Shown: positions 15,310 through 23,705, counted from the first letter of the stretch. The stretch: 25,691 nucleotides of DNA from JBOGJI01 sp050747865 (GCA_050747865.1 JBOGJI010000117.1:1-25691); one strand, 5' to 3'. Numbers and translations are program-made. The notes: generated from the sequence alone by a model not told the origin.

Positions 15310-16350
15310 TCAGAAGACGAGGTTGATGGCCGCCACGGGGGTGACGCTGGCGTCGGTGTTGCGGCCGGCCGCGAACCAGCGCGCGCCGACGATCACGCCC
15401 ACGGTGGCGCTGAAGTTGTATTCGACCGCCGGCGCGATGCCGAGCCGCGAGCTGGAGCCGGAGCTCTCCCGCACCTCGCGCCGGCCGCCGTCCTCCGTCA
15501 CGTATCCGCGAACGCGGGTGTCGTCGTCGTATTGACGGAAGACGTCCAGCGCCAGCACCCAGTTGCGCGTCACGCTGTATTCCCCGGCGAGGTTGACGCT
15601 GAACGAATCGCCGGGGCTGGCACGGCCGCGGAAGCCGGGACTGGTGCCGTACACACTGACGTCCTTCAGGCGGACGTCGTCGGAAACGGCATAGGAGACA
15701 TTGAGACGCGTGCGCAGGATGCGACCGTTCGGCAGCCAGAAGTAGTACTGGGAGAACACGCCCACCGTGGTCGTGTAGGCGCCGGCGCCCATCCCATCGG
15801 CCGTGCGCGTGCCGAGGCGGTCGTATGTGCCGGTCGGCAGCGTCTCCTGCACCACCAGCGACAGCGTCGGAAGCCTGCCGCCTTCGCGGAACTGCGCCAG
15901 CCGGTATTGCGCCTGCACCGTGACATCGCCGGCGCCGATGCCGGAGCTGTCCGCTCCGGCGCCGACGTCGTTGTAGCCGAAGGTCGGGATCGCTCCGACG
16001 GTGAAGCGGTCGGTGACGCCGTAGTTCACGTAGGTCAGCGATCCGTAGCCGTCCGTGCGGGCGACGTCGCGACGCTTGCCGTCACGGTCATAGCGCTCCT
16101 TCGCGATCACGTTGAACACATAGGGCTCGACCAGGAAATGCCCTTTGGGCAAGGTCGCCGCCGAGGCGGTCACGATCGGTCCCGTCCACCACGCGTCGTC
16201 CAGCGACTGCCGAACCGCTGCGGCGGCCGGTGCGGCGCTACCAGAGACGGCGATCCCGACGAGCAGCGCCGCAGTGCCCAGCGTCACGCGCGCCGTCACC
16301 CTGGAGGCGACGCGGCCACGTAGGAATGGGCGTTGGCGGGTCGGGGGCAT
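15310..16350 (-). CDS. Outer-membrane beta-barrel protein (phenol MetA-degradation-pathway type)
   Basis: A 346-residue protein with a long, arginine-rich signal peptide (RQRPFLRGRVASR, then TLGTAALLVGIAVSGSAAPA; cleavage about residue 43-45). Alternating polar/hydrophobic strands follow to the end, and the last residue is Phe (AAINLVF), the usual BAM recognition signal. Segments such as LPKGHFLVEPYVFN, YVNYGVTDRFTVGAIPTFGY, LSLVVQETLPTGTYDRLG and WVLALDVFRQYDDDTRVRG resemble the transporter-like barrels grouped as 'MetA pathway of phenol degradation' (PF13557). The function is probably uptake or simply unknown. GCAGGAGATCC before the ATG at 16350 decides the start; the longer frame to 16410 has no site. 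Confidence 0.78.
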   Translation of the reverse strand: MPPTRQRPFLRGRVASRVTARVTLGTAALLVGIAVSGSAAPAAAAVRQSLDDAWWTGPIVTASAATLPKGHFLVEPYVFNVIAKERYDRDGKRRDVARTDGYGSLTYVNYGVTDRFTVGAIPTFGYNDVGAGADSSGIGAGDVTVQAQYRLAQFREGGRLPTLSLVVQETLPTGTYDRLGTRTADGMGAGAYTTTVGVFSQYYFWLPNGRILRTRLNVSYAVSDDVRLKDVSVYGTSPGFRGRASPGDSFSVNLAGEYSVTRNWVLALDVFRQYDDDTRVRGYVTEDGGRREVRESSGSSSRLGIAPAVEYNFSATVGVIVGARWFAAGRNTDASVTPVAAINLVF

Positions 16351-16432
16351 GGATCTCCTGCCTTTCCGTCGGGTCTCGACGGTTCGGGACGGGAGTCTGT
16401 AATGGAGCACGACCGAGCGCGACCCGAATCCT

Positions 16433-16449
16433 GCTCCGTCCGTCGGAGC
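16433..16449 (-). terminator. Weak hairpin downstream of the oxidase operon
   Basis: GCTCCG (16433-16438) and CGGAGC (16444-16449) form a 6-bp perfect stem with a five-base loop, 54 bases past the coxB stop on the - strand. No T-run follows in the - direction, so if it ends transcription it is a weak or factor-dependent site. The 152-base gap to the outer-membrane gene holds no other clear element. Confidence 0.25.
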
Positions 16450-16502
16450 TCTTCAATGCTGACTCGAGCGGCCGCCGACGAAGCGGGGCCCGGGACGCCG
16501 AG

Positions 16503-17276
16503 CTACCGTCCGACCCGTTCGACGATCCAGGCGTCGAACTCTTCGCGGGTCTCGACGGTCAGGAAGGCGCGCATGTTGTAGTGGGTGATGCCGCAGAGCT
16601 GGGCGCAGGCGATCTCGTACTGGAACTTGTCGTTGCCGGTCTGCTCGCGCATCTCGGCCGTGGTCATCGTGGGAGTGAACCACAGCGGGATCTGCAGGCC
16701 CGGGATGGCGTCCTGCTTGACCCGCATCTGCGGCAGGTAGAAGGAGTGGATGACGTCCTTGCTCGACAGGCGGATGACCACCGGCTCGTCGACCGGCAGG
16801 TGGAGCTGGTTCAGGACCACGACGTCGTCCGCGGCGGAGGGGTCGTCGCGGACGAGCCCGACCGGGTTGGTCTGCAGGTTCACCAGCGCCGGGTCACGGC
16901 GCCCCATCAAGCCGTCCGGCCCCGGATAGTGGACGTTCCAGGCGAACTGTTCGGCGATCACGTCGACGGTCAAGGCGTCGTCCGGGCGCGGCTCGGCCCC
17001 CACGCGCTGATGCCACAGCGGGATCGAGAAGCCGATCAGCAGCACGCCCTCGGCGATCGCCACCGCGATCTCCGCCCAGCGCGAGGCATGGCTGCGGGTG
17101 CCGTGGTAGTCGGCGCGCGGGTTGCGCGAGCGATGGAAGCGGATCAGCATGTAGACGAACAGCGCCCCCCAGCCGATGAAGAGCACGGCCATGAGGATGT
17201 GCACCAGCCACATCAGGTGGTCGATGGCCGGCCCGTGCTCCGAGGCGATCGGGGGCATCCAGGGGAACGGATTCAT
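16503..17276 (-). CDS. coxB: Cytochrome c oxidase subunit II (CuA subunit, no haem c domain)
   Basis: A 257-residue membrane protein that takes electrons from a c-type donor through the dinuclear CuA centre. Two N-terminal membrane helices (about 21-46 and 67-88) precede the cupredoxin domain. CuA ligands are His177 (DVIHSFYLP), Cys224 and Cys228 (CAQLCG), His232 and Met235 (HYNM). The usual CSEICG is CAQLCG, with Gln where Glu gives only a backbone ligand. The protein ends right after the cupredoxin domain (EEFDAWIVERVGR), so unlike caa3-type subunit II there is no fused cytochrome c. GGAGGAGA precedes the ATG, which overlaps the previous stop by four bases. It is the last gene of the operon, whereas coxB more often precedes coxA. 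Confidence 0.93.
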   Translation of the reverse strand: MNPFPWMPPIASEHGPAIDHLMWLVHILMAVLFIGWGALFVYMLIRFHRSRNPRADYHGTRSHASRWAEIAVAIAEGVLLIGFSIPLWHQRVGAEPRPDDALTVDVIAEQFAWNVHYPGPDGLMGRRDPALVNLQTNPVGLVRDDPSAADDVVVLNQLHLPVDEPVVIRLSSKDVIHSFYLPQMRVKQDAIPGLQIPLWFTPTMTTAEMREQTGNDKFQYEIACAQLCGITHYNMRAFLTVETREEFDAWIVERVGR

Positions 17277-17692
17277 GAGCTCTCCTCCCGGCGCGCCCGG
17301 CGCCGCGCCATCACGAAGCCGAGGATGCCGCCGCCCAGCACGCCGTAGGTGAGCAGCAGCATGAACGCGAACAGGGCGACCGAGGCGTCGATCCACGGCG
17401 AGCCGGAGTCGCCCCCCCAGCAGACCGAGCAGGCGCGCGCGGTCTCGGGAGCGAGACCCGCGGCGGCCAGCCAGACGAGCACCGTGAACCGGCTCCTGGG
17501 ATCTTCGATCCGCCGCATCTTGCGCCGGAACCAGACCGCGTAGGGGACCAGCGCGACCAGCACCGCCAAGGCGCCGGCCGCGAGCAGCCCCTGCTCCCAG
17601 CCGTCCGGCGTGGCCAGCGCCCAGGCCGCGGTGCCCAGGGCCAGCAGCCCCGAGCAGGTGATGAAGACGATGTGGAAGACCTTGAGCGACAT
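17273..17692 (-). CDS. Two-part membrane protein with CSVC motif, oxidase-associated
   Basis: A 139-residue protein with three or four hydrophobic stretches. Residues 1-66 are two membrane helices (VFHIVFITCSGLLALGTAAW; LLAAGALAVLVALVPYAVWF) ending in a basic loop (RRKMRRIEDPRSR), a small protein type seen in alternative complex III/oxidase operons. Residues 70-87 look like an internal signal sequence (TVLVWLAAAGL then ETARA), followed by Cys88-Ser-Val-Cys91-Trp-Gly-Gly. A last helix and a basic tail (MARRRARREE) follow. Small secreted proteins starting with C-[PS]-V-C-[FWY]-G are commonly coded beside coxB elsewhere, so this appears to be a fusion of two neighbours. The CxxC is not followed by His, so it is not a haem c site; copper delivery or assembly is a guess. 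Its stop overlaps the coxB start. Confidence 0.7.
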   Translation of the reverse strand: MSLKVFHIVFITCSGLLALGTAAWALATPDGWEQGLLAAGALAVLVALVPYAVWFRRKMRRIEDPRSRFTVLVWLAAAGLAPETARACSVCWGGDSGSPWIDASVALFAFMLLLTYGVLGGGILGFVMARRRARREESS

Positions 17693-17694
17693 CC

Positions 17695-17997
17695 CTACAT
17701 CCGCACCTGGTCGGCGTCGGTGAGCAGCGGCCCCAGCAGGCAGGCGAAGAAGAAGAAGACGGTGAACAGCAGCACCACGTAGATGAGCTTGCGCTCCGAG
17801 ATCAGATGCATGAAGTAGCAGGCCACCAGCGATCCCTTGACCCCGGCGATGAGCAGCGCCACGGCGATCGCGGCGCCGGTCGGCAGATGGAGCAGGGAGA
17901 CCGCCACGGTGATGACGGTCAGCGCCATCAGGGCGACGAAGACGATCATGTAGGCCCGCACGTGGCGGTCGATGTCCATCTCGTGGTGGTCGCTCAT
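17695..17997 (-). CDS. Cytochrome c oxidase subunit IV family protein
   Basis: A 100-residue membrane protein. A His-rich soluble start (MSDHHEMDIDRHVR) is followed by three helices: AYMIVFVALMALTVITVAV, GAAIAVALLIAGVKGSLVA with CYFMHL, and YVVLLFTVFFFFACLLGPLL. The VKGSLVACYFMHL segment is the signature of the prokaryotic subunit IV/COX4_pro (caa3 subunit IV) family. The subunit has no redox centre and stabilises the complex. GAGGG precedes the ATG, which lies 12 bases after the coxC stop; the next gene starts 3 bases after its own stop. Confidence 0.88.
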   Translation of the reverse strand: MSDHHEMDIDRHVRAYMIVFVALMALTVITVAVSLLHLPTGAAIAVALLIAGVKGSLVACYFMHLISERKLIYVVLLFTVFFFFACLLGPLLTDADQVRM

Positions 17998-18008
17998 GCT
18001 CGCATCCC

Positions 18009-18605
18009 TCACAACAGGTAGAGGACGGGGAAGAGGAAGATCCACACCAGGTCGACGAAGTGCCAGAACAGCCCCGCCGCCTCGACGCGGTTGGCGAACT
18101 GCTCCGGATGGCTGCGCCAGAAGCGGAAGCCGGGCGCGAGCAGCCAGGCGTTGACCAGGGTGCCGCAGAGCACGTGCAGGGCATGGAGGCCGGTCAGGGT
18201 GAAGTAGATAGCGAGGAAGGTGCTCGTCGCCGGCACTTCGCCGTGGTGGATGTGCTCGTAGTACTCGATGCCCTTGTTGACCAGGAAGAAGAGCCCCAGG
18301 AAGACGGTCAGCCCCATATAGAGCCGGTAGCGGCCCGGCTGGCGCCGCATCAGCGACGCCCAGCTCATCACCATGGTCACCGAGGATCCGATCAGGATGA
18401 TGGTGTTGAACGCCCCCAACGGCACCGAGAGCTCTTCGGCGCCGTGCGGCCAGTGCTCGGCGCCCAAACGCAGCAGGATGTAGGTGGCGAACAGCGCCCC
18501 GAACAGCATCACCTCGGAGGCGAGGAACAGCCAGATGCCGATCTTGACGTTGTTCAGACCGGTATCCGGCCGGGCGTCGACGGTGTACGGAATTGCCTCA
18601 CTCAC
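18009..18605 (-). CDS. coxC: Cytochrome c oxidase subunit III
   Basis: A 198-residue membrane protein with five helices, the short five-helix form of subunit III. Family landmarks are KIGIWLFLASEVMLFGALFA (helix with the conserved Glu), the NTIILIGSSVTMVMSW segment, NKGIEYYEHI, and the C-terminal FTLTGLHALHVLCGTLVN plus YWHF-like GLFWHFVDLVWIFLFPVLYL. Subunit III supports proton uptake and stability of the catalytic subunit. The start is GTG at 18605, preceded by AGGAGGGG eight bases upstream, and overlaps the coxA stop by eight bases. Confidence 0.94.
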   Translation of the reverse strand: MSEAIPYTVDARPDTGLNNVKIGIWLFLASEVMLFGALFATYILLRLGAEHWPHGAEELSVPLGAFNTIILIGSSVTMVMSWASLMRRQPGRYRLYMGLTVFLGLFFLVNKGIEYYEHIHHGEVPATSTFLAIYFTLTGLHALHVLCGTLVNAWLLAPGFRFWRSHPEQFANRVEAAGLFWHFVDLVWIFLFPVLYLL

Positions 18606-20397
18606 TTCCGGCCCCTCCTGATGCCCCCGCCGTTCCGGCCTCGGCCGCCGCGGGCTTCAGCGCCGGCGCCCACTGCGGCAGGTAGTCCTCGTCGGCGTCC
18701 GGATGGCTGTATTCGTAGGGACCGTGCGCCACCGCCACCTCCTGGTCGAAGTTGCCGTGCGGCGGCGGCGACGGTGCCGCCCATTCGAGCGTCGTGGCAT
18801 GCCAGGGATTGCGCTCGCCCACGCGCTTCTTGGCCAGGCTGGAGAAGAAGTTGACGATGAAGAAGATCTGGGTGATGCCGAGTCCCCACGCCCCCATCGA
18901 GATCACCGTGTTCAGCCCCTGCACCGGCTCGGTGAACGAGTAGGTCAGCCCGCCGTCGTAGAGCCGGCGCTGCATGCCGTTCAGCCCCTGGATCAGCATG
19001 GGGAAGAAGATCATGTTCATGAACACCAGGCTGGGCCAGAAGTGCAGATGCCCGAGCAGCGTGCTCAGGCGCTTGCCCGTGACCTTGGGATACCAGTAGT
19101 AGATGCCGGCGAACAGCGCGAACAGCGTCCCCGGCGCCACGATGTAGTGGAAGTGGCCGATGACGTAGTAGGTGTCGTGCAGCGGGATGTCGGTCGCCGA
19201 CAGCCCCAGGGGCAGCCCGGTCAGTCCGCCGATGGCGAACATCGGCAGGAAGGCGATGGCGAACAGCATCGGCACGGTGAAACGGATCGACGCCCCCCAC
19301 AGCGACAGGATCAGGCAGGTCAGGATCACCACCGAGGGGATGGAGATGATCATCGTCGTGGTCTGGAAGAAGGCGTTCATCACCGTGCCCATGCCGGTCA
19401 AGAACATGTGGTGGGCCCAGACGACGAAGCTCATGAAGCCGATCCACAGCACCGAGTAGACCAGCGCCCGGTAGCCCCACAGCGGCTTCCTGGCGTTGTT
19501 GGCGATCACCTCGGCGATGATGCCGAGGGCCGGCAGGATCAGCACGTAGACCTCCGGGTGGGCGAGGAACCAGAACAGGTGCTGCCAGAGCAGCGGGCTG
19601 CCGCCGCCGGAGATCTGCGCCACCTCGCCGGAGACCACCAGCCCGGTGGGCAGGAAGAAGCTGGTGTCGGCGACCCGGTCCATGAGCTGCAACACGGTCG
19701 CCGCCTCGAGCGGCGGGAACGCCAGCAGCAGCAGGAACGCGGTGACGAACTGCGCCCAGACGAAAAACGGCAACCGGAAGAAGGTCAGGCCCGGCGCCCG
19801 GAGCTGGATGATGGTGGTGATGAAGTTGACCGCGCCCAAGAGCGACGAGGTGATGAGGAAGACCATGCCGACCAGCCACCAGGTCTGCCCCGGCGGTGCG
19901 ATGTCGGCGAGCGGCGGGTAGCTCGTCCACCCCGACTGGGCGGCGCCGCCGGGGACGAAGAAGCTGGCCAAAAAGATCACGCCGCCGACGAAGAAGAACC
20001 AGTAGGAGAGCATGTTCCAGCGCGGGAAAGCCATGTCCGGCGCGCCGAGCTGCAGCGGCACCACGTAGTTGCCGAAGCCGCCGACCGCCAGCGGCACGAC
20101 GCCGAGGAAGACCATGATCGTCCCGTGCATCGCGCCGAGCTGGTTGTAGAACTCCGGCAGCATGATGCCGCCGGGCATGTTGTCGACGCCGACGATCCCG
20201 GCGAGCCAGGAGATCGGCTGCCCCGGGAAGGCGAGCTGCCAGCGCATCAGCATCATCATGCTGAAGCCGAAGAGCAGGAACAGCAGGGCGCTGATGCCGT
20301 ACTGGATCCCGATCACCTTGTGGTCGGTCGAGAAGATGTAGCGGCGCCAGAAGGGGAGCCGTTGATGCTCTTCCGTAGGCCGATGAGCTGCGCCCAT
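18598..20397 (-). CDS. coxA: Cytochrome c oxidase subunit I, A-type without the K-pathway lysine
   Basis: A 599-residue catalytic subunit of a haem-copper oxidase that reduces O2 and pumps protons. Ligands are in place: His91 and His417 (low-spin haem), His415 (high-spin haem), and His280, His329, His330 (CuB), with Tyr284 for the His-Tyr link (HPEVY). D-pathway residues are present: Asp121 and Asn128 (GAPDMAFPRWN) and Glu282. The K pathway is altered. At the positions of Paracoccus Ser291, Thr351 and Lys354 stand Ala295, Ser355 and Ile358. The spacing from Glu to these sites and to the histidines equals Paracoccus numbering (from memory), so no gap is needed. ATG 20397 follows GGAGGG ten bases upstream; an ATG at 20421 lacks a site. 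Confidence 0.95.
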   Translation of the reverse strand: MGAAHRPTEEHQRLPFWRRYIFSTDHKVIGIQYGISALLFLLFGFSMMMLMRWQLAFPGQPISWLAGIVGVDNMPGGIMLPEFYNQLGAMHGTIMVFLGVVPLAVGGFGNYVVPLQLGAPDMAFPRWNMLSYWFFFVGGVIFLASFFVPGGAAQSGWTSYPPLADIAPPGQTWWLVGMVFLITSSLLGAVNFITTIIQLRAPGLTFFRLPFFVWAQFVTAFLLLLAFPPLEAATVLQLMDRVADTSFFLPTGLVVSGEVAQISGGGSPLLWQHLFWFLAHPEVYVLILPALGIIAEVIANNARKPLWGYRALVYSVLWIGFMSFVVWAHHMFLTGMGTVMNAFFQTTTMIISIPSVVILTCLILSLWGASIRFTVPMLFAIAFLPMFAIGGLTGLPLGLSATDIPLHDTYYVIGHFHYIVAPGTLFALFAGIYYWYPKVTGKRLSTLLGHLHFWPSLVFMNMIFFPMLIQGLNGMQRRLYDGGLTYSFTEPVQGLNTVISMGAWGLGITQIFFIVNFFSSLAKKRVGERNPWHATTLEWAAPSPPPHGNFDQEVAVAHGPYEYSHPDADEDYLPQWAPALKPAAAEAGTAGASGGAGSE

Positions 20398-20457
20398 GAT
20401 CGCTGTTCCCTCCTCTCCCATATTCAGCTTACCAACGTCGGGTCGCGGGGTCGCCCG

Positions 20458-21672
20458 TCACCCGCTCTCGATTACCAGGGATTCGGCCAGCCGTGGATCG
20501 CCGGTCGGCACCGTTGCGGCCCGCTCGAGCAGGGCGACGAAGAGCCCCGCGACGAGGATCCCGATGCCGACCGTGCACAGCGCCACGGGCAGCACCCAAC
20601 CGCCCGCGGGGGTCGGCAGCGCCGGCAGCACCAGCCAGGCGAGATCGAGCAGGTGGAGCAACAGCATCCACACCGACGCGATCAGCAGGGTCAGACGGCG
20701 GCGTTTGATGTCGCGGGAGAGCAGGTAGAAGAAGGGCACCACGAAGTGGCCGACCGCCAGGGCCACCGTCGCGGTGCGCCAGCCGCCGGCCAGGCGCAGC
20801 GCGTACCAACCGGTCTCCTCTGGCAAGTTGGCATACCAGATGAGCAGGAACTGTGAGAAGGCGATGTATGCCCAGAAGACGACGAAGGAGAAGAGGAGCT
20901 TGCCGAGGTCGTGCAGATGCTCCGCGGTCAGCGTCCCGCCGAGCGCGCCGCGCCGCTCGAGGGCGATGGTGAGGACAACCAGCAGCGCCAGCGAAGCCAC
21001 CGCGATGCCGGCGAAGAAGTAGACGCCGAACATCGTCGAGTACCAGGTGGGGGTGAGCGACATCACCCAGTCGAAAGAGGCGACCGTGACGGTGACCGCG
21101 AACAGCACGAGCGCGGCGTGACTCCAGGCCCGCAGCCGCGCCGCCACCCGTGGGTCGGGAGCGGCGTCCTGGCTCAGCGAGCGGCGCCAGAACCACCACC
21201 CCATCGCCGCCCACGCCAGCAGACAGAGCGCCGCCCGCAGGTGGAAGAACGGCAGGTTCAAGTAGGGCGCCTTGTGGGCGAGCAACTCGGCGTGGTGGCC
21301 CGCGCCGTGGGCCTCCCCGATCCACGGATAGAGGTGCGCTGCCCCCAATGCCACCGGCAGGAAGAGGATCAAGAAGAGCGGCAGGGTGGCGCCGGCCGCT
21401 TCGGCCAGCCGGCGCGCGACCACCCCCCAGGCGGCGCGACTGGTGTAGAGCATCAAAGTGAAGAACAGACCGCCGAGGGCGATGGTGAGGGCGAAGAGGA
21501 AGGCCACCAGATAGCTCGCCAGCCAGTGTGCGGGCTCGCTACGCCCGAGCAGCCAGGCGAGCAGCAGCAGCGCGACGCCGGCTCCCATCAGCACCGGCGG
21601 TCGCGCGACCCCCGGGGCGCGAAACCGCACCTGATCCGGACGCGGCAGCGATACCGGCTCCTGGTGGCTCAC
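20458..21672 (-). CDS. actF: Alternative complex III subunit ActF (quinol:cytochrome c oxidoreductase, NrfD-like)
   Basis: A 404-residue polytopic membrane protein with about ten helices, homologous in type to the NrfD-like ActC. Recognisable parts are FALTIALGGLFFTLMLYTSR, FLPVALGAAHLYPWIG, HKAPYLNLPFFHLRAALCLL, FDWVMSLTPTWYSTMFGVYF, and KLLFSFVVFWAYIAFSQFLL followed by IWYANLPEE. The last two are strong signatures of the ActF family. In alternative complex III it is one of the membrane subunits near the quinol site. The start is GTG at 21672, which overlaps the actD stop by GTGA and has GGAGG seven bases upstream. That overlap shows that no actE (monohaem cytochrome c) lies between actD and actF, where it is normally found. 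coxA follows after 60 bases. Confidence 0.92.
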   Translation of the reverse strand: MSHQEPVSLPRPDQVRFRAPGVARPPVLMGAGVALLLLAWLLGRSEPAHWLASYLVAFLFALTIALGGLFFTLMLYTSRAAWGVVARRLAEAAGATLPLFLILFLPVALGAAHLYPWIGEAHGAGHHAELLAHKAPYLNLPFFHLRAALCLLAWAAMGWWFWRRSLSQDAAPDPRVAARLRAWSHAALVLFAVTVTVASFDWVMSLTPTWYSTMFGVYFFAGIAVASLALLVVLTIALERRGALGGTLTAEHLHDLGKLLFSFVVFWAYIAFSQFLLIWYANLPEETGWYALRLAGGWRTATVALAVGHFVVPFFYLLSRDIKRRRLTLLIASVWMLLLHLLDLAWLVLPALPTPAGGWVLPVALCTVGIGILVAGLFVALLERAATVPTGDPRLAESLVIESG

Positions 21673-22220
21673 CTGTCGGCCTCCAGCGGCACGGTCTCGA
21701 TGTTGCGCGCCCCCAGCCGGCGCAGCAGATCCGTCGTCTCCTCGGCGTCGAACCGGGGGTCGCCGGCCTCCACCGACAGGAAGAAGCCGTCGTCGGTGAC
21801 CCGTTCGAAGCTCGGCATGGCGAACAGCGGGTGGTGATGCCGCGGCAGCCGCGCCAGGTGCAGCAGCCCGATCAGGGCGCCCACCGCGCCGCCCAGCACC
21901 CCGAGCTCGAACATGATCGGCACGAAGGCCGGCCAGCTGAAGAACGGCTTGTCGCTGATCACCAGCGGATAGTCGACGGCGCTGACCCACCACTGCAGGA
22001 GCATCCCGCCCGCCGCGCCACCGAGACCGAGGACGAGAACGAAGAGGGGCACGCGCGAGCGCGGTTGGCCTGCGGCGTCGTCCATGCCGTGCACCGGGTA
22101 GGGGGAGTGGACGTCGAAGTGCTGGATGCGCGCCTCGCGCATGCCCCGCGCCGCCTGCGCCAGCGTCTCCGGACCGGAGAACTCCGCCAGCAGGCCCCAG
22201 ATCCCGGCGCCGGCGCTCAT
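21669..22220 (-). CDS. actD: Alternative complex III subunit ActD (DUF3341)
   Basis: A 183-residue protein of the DUF3341 family. The soluble N-terminal part (GLLAEFSGPETLAQAARGMR, then FDVHSPYPVHGMDDA) is typical. Two membrane helices follow (VPLFVLVLGLGGAAGGMLLQ and FVPIMFELGVLGGAVGALIG). The C-terminal part (HHPLFAMPSFERVTDDGFFL, with DAEETTDLLRRLGA) is the conserved cytosolic end. ActD anchors the complex and contains no redox centre. The ATG overlaps the actC stop by ATGA, and its own stop overlaps actF, so translation is coupled on both sides. Confidence 0.92.
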   Translation of the reverse strand: MSAGAGIWGLLAEFSGPETLAQAARGMREARIQHFDVHSPYPVHGMDDAAGQPRSRVPLFVLVLGLGGAAGGMLLQWWVSAVDYPLVISDKPFFSWPAFVPIMFELGVLGGAVGALIGLLHLARLPRHHHPLFAMPSFERVTDDGFFLSVEAGDPRFDAEETTDLLRRLGARNIETVPLEADR

Positions 22221-23623
22221 GCGGAGGCTCCTTCCCCGACGGTGTCGGCGGCCGGCGCGGCGGCGGTCGCCGGCCGCACCTGCTTGACCTCCGACATCGC
22301 CACCATCGGCAGATAGCGGACAAACAGGCAGAAGAGCGTGAAGAACAGCCCGAAGCTGCCGGCAAGCGTGGCGATGTCCCACCAGGTCGGGTAGAACATT
22401 CCCCAACTCGAGGGCAGGAAGTCCCGGTGCAGCGAGGTGACGACGATGATGAAGCGTTCAAACCACATGCCGATGTTGACCAGGATCGAGGTGACGAACA
22501 GGATCGGCATGCTCAACCGGGCGCGGCGGAACCAGAAGACCTGCGGCGCCAACACGTTGCAGAACACCATCAGCCAGTAACCCCAGGCGTAGGGCCCCAC
22601 CATCCGGTTCTTCGTCATGTACCACTCGAAGATGTTGCCCGAGTACCAGGCGACGAAGATCTCGGTCAGGTAGGCGTAGGCGACCATGCTGCCGGTGAGC
22701 AGGATCAGCTTCGCCAAGCGGTCGAAATGCAGCGGCTGGATCAGGGACTCGAGCTTGAAGGCGACGCGGCAGATCACCATCAGGGTGACCACCATGGCGA
22801 GCCCGGAGAAGATGGCGCCGGCGACGAAATAGGGCGGGAAGATCGTCGAGTGCCAGCCGGGCAGCTGCGACACCGCGAAGTCGAACGACACCACCGAGTG
22901 CACCGACAGCACCAGCGGCGTCGCCAGCCCGGCGAGCAGCAGATAGGCCGACTCGTAGTGGCGCCAGTGGCGCTGGGCGCCGCGCCAGCCGAGGGCGAAC
23001 AGCCCGTAGACGCGCTTGGTGACCAGGCTCTTCGCGCGGTCGCGCAGCGTCGCCAGGTCGGGCACCATGCCGACGTACCAGAAGATCAGGGACACCGTGC
23101 CGTAGATCGACACCGCGAAGACGTCCCACATCAGCGGCGAGCGGAACTGCGGCCACAACCCCATCTGGTTGGGGATCGGCAGCGTCCAGTAGATGACCCA
23201 CACCCGCCCGACGTGGATGGTGGGGAACGCCAGGGCGCAGATCACGGCGAAGATGGTCATCGCCTCCGCCGCCCGGTTGATCGAGGTGCGCCAGCGCTGG
23301 CGCAGCAGGAAGAGGATCGCCGAGATCAGCGTCCCGGCGTGGCCGATCCCGACCCAGAAGACGAAGTTGGCGATCGGCCAGGCCCAGGCGACAGGCACGT
23401 TGGTGCCCCAGACGCCGATTCCCTCCCAGAACAGCCAGCCGATGCTGACCACGAACACCCCGAGCAGCGACAGCGAGATGCCGAAGACGATCCACCAGCC
23501 CAGCGGCGGCTTCCACTCGACGGGTCGGGAGACGGTCTCGGTGATGTCATGCAGGCTGGCGGCAGGATCGATCAGCGGCGCTCGGCCTCGGATCGGATCG
23601 ATGTCGCCTTGCGTGCCGGCCAT
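22217..23623 (-). CDS. actC: Alternative complex III subunit ActC (NrfD-like quinol-binding membrane protein)
   Basis: A 468-residue protein with about ten membrane helices, a PsrC/NrfD-family subunit that forms a quinol site in alternative complex III. The signatures are GHAGTLISAILFLLRQRWRT, FPTIHVGRVWVIYWTLPIPN, LWPQFRSPLMWDVFAVS, VSFDFAVSQLPGWHSTIFPP and SILVNIGMWFERFIIVVTSL. The ATG at 23623 follows GGGGGAG and gives a normal N-terminus (DPIRGRAPLIDP ... TETVSRPVEWKPPLGWW). The gene is the first of the operon. The usual upstream partners actA (multihaem cytochrome) and actB (large Fe-S/molybdopterin-like subunit) are not here; instead a promoter and a pseudogene precede it. The subunits may be coded elsewhere in the genome. 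Confidence 0.93.
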   Translation of the reverse strand: MAGTQGDIDPIRGRAPLIDPAASLHDITETVSRPVEWKPPLGWWIVFGISLSLLGVFVVSIGWLFWEGIGVWGTNVPVAWAWPIANFVFWVGIGHAGTLISAILFLLRQRWRTSINRAAEAMTIFAVICALAFPTIHVGRVWVIYWTLPIPNQMGLWPQFRSPLMWDVFAVSIYGTVSLIFWYVGMVPDLATLRDRAKSLVTKRVYGLFALGWRGAQRHWRHYESAYLLLAGLATPLVLSVHSVVSFDFAVSQLPGWHSTIFPPYFVAGAIFSGLAMVVTLMVICRVAFKLESLIQPLHFDRLAKLILLTGSMVAYAYLTEIFVAWYSGNIFEWYMTKNRMVGPYAWGYWLMVFCNVLAPQVFWFRRARLSMPILFVTSILVNIGMWFERFIIVVTSLHRDFLPSSWGMFYPTWWDIATLAGSFGLFFTLFCLFVRYLPMVAMSEVKQVRPATAAAPAADTVGEGASA

Positions 23624-23705
23624 CAGGCTCCCCCGGCGCGTCAGGACGGGCGATCGGGCTGTCGGATCCGGCGCGCCGTTCCAGGGGTCTCGCAAAATCG
23701 CGGGA

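Noticed and set aside
14764..16323. A 519-codon open frame on + across vapC and the outer-membrane gene
   Set aside because: It overlaps vapC in another frame and the barrel gene in antisense. The translation is low-complexity Arg/Ala/Gly sequence without a domain.
17400..17440. CSVC in the 139-residue protein as a haem c attachment site
   Set aside because: Haem c needs CxxCH. Here Cys91 is followed by Trp.
18703..20856. A 717-codon open frame on + antisense to coxA and actF
   Set aside because: It is the complement of well-conserved membrane protein genes. Its product is rich in His, Arg, Gln and Asp with no family features, as expected for antisense frames in GC-rich DNA.
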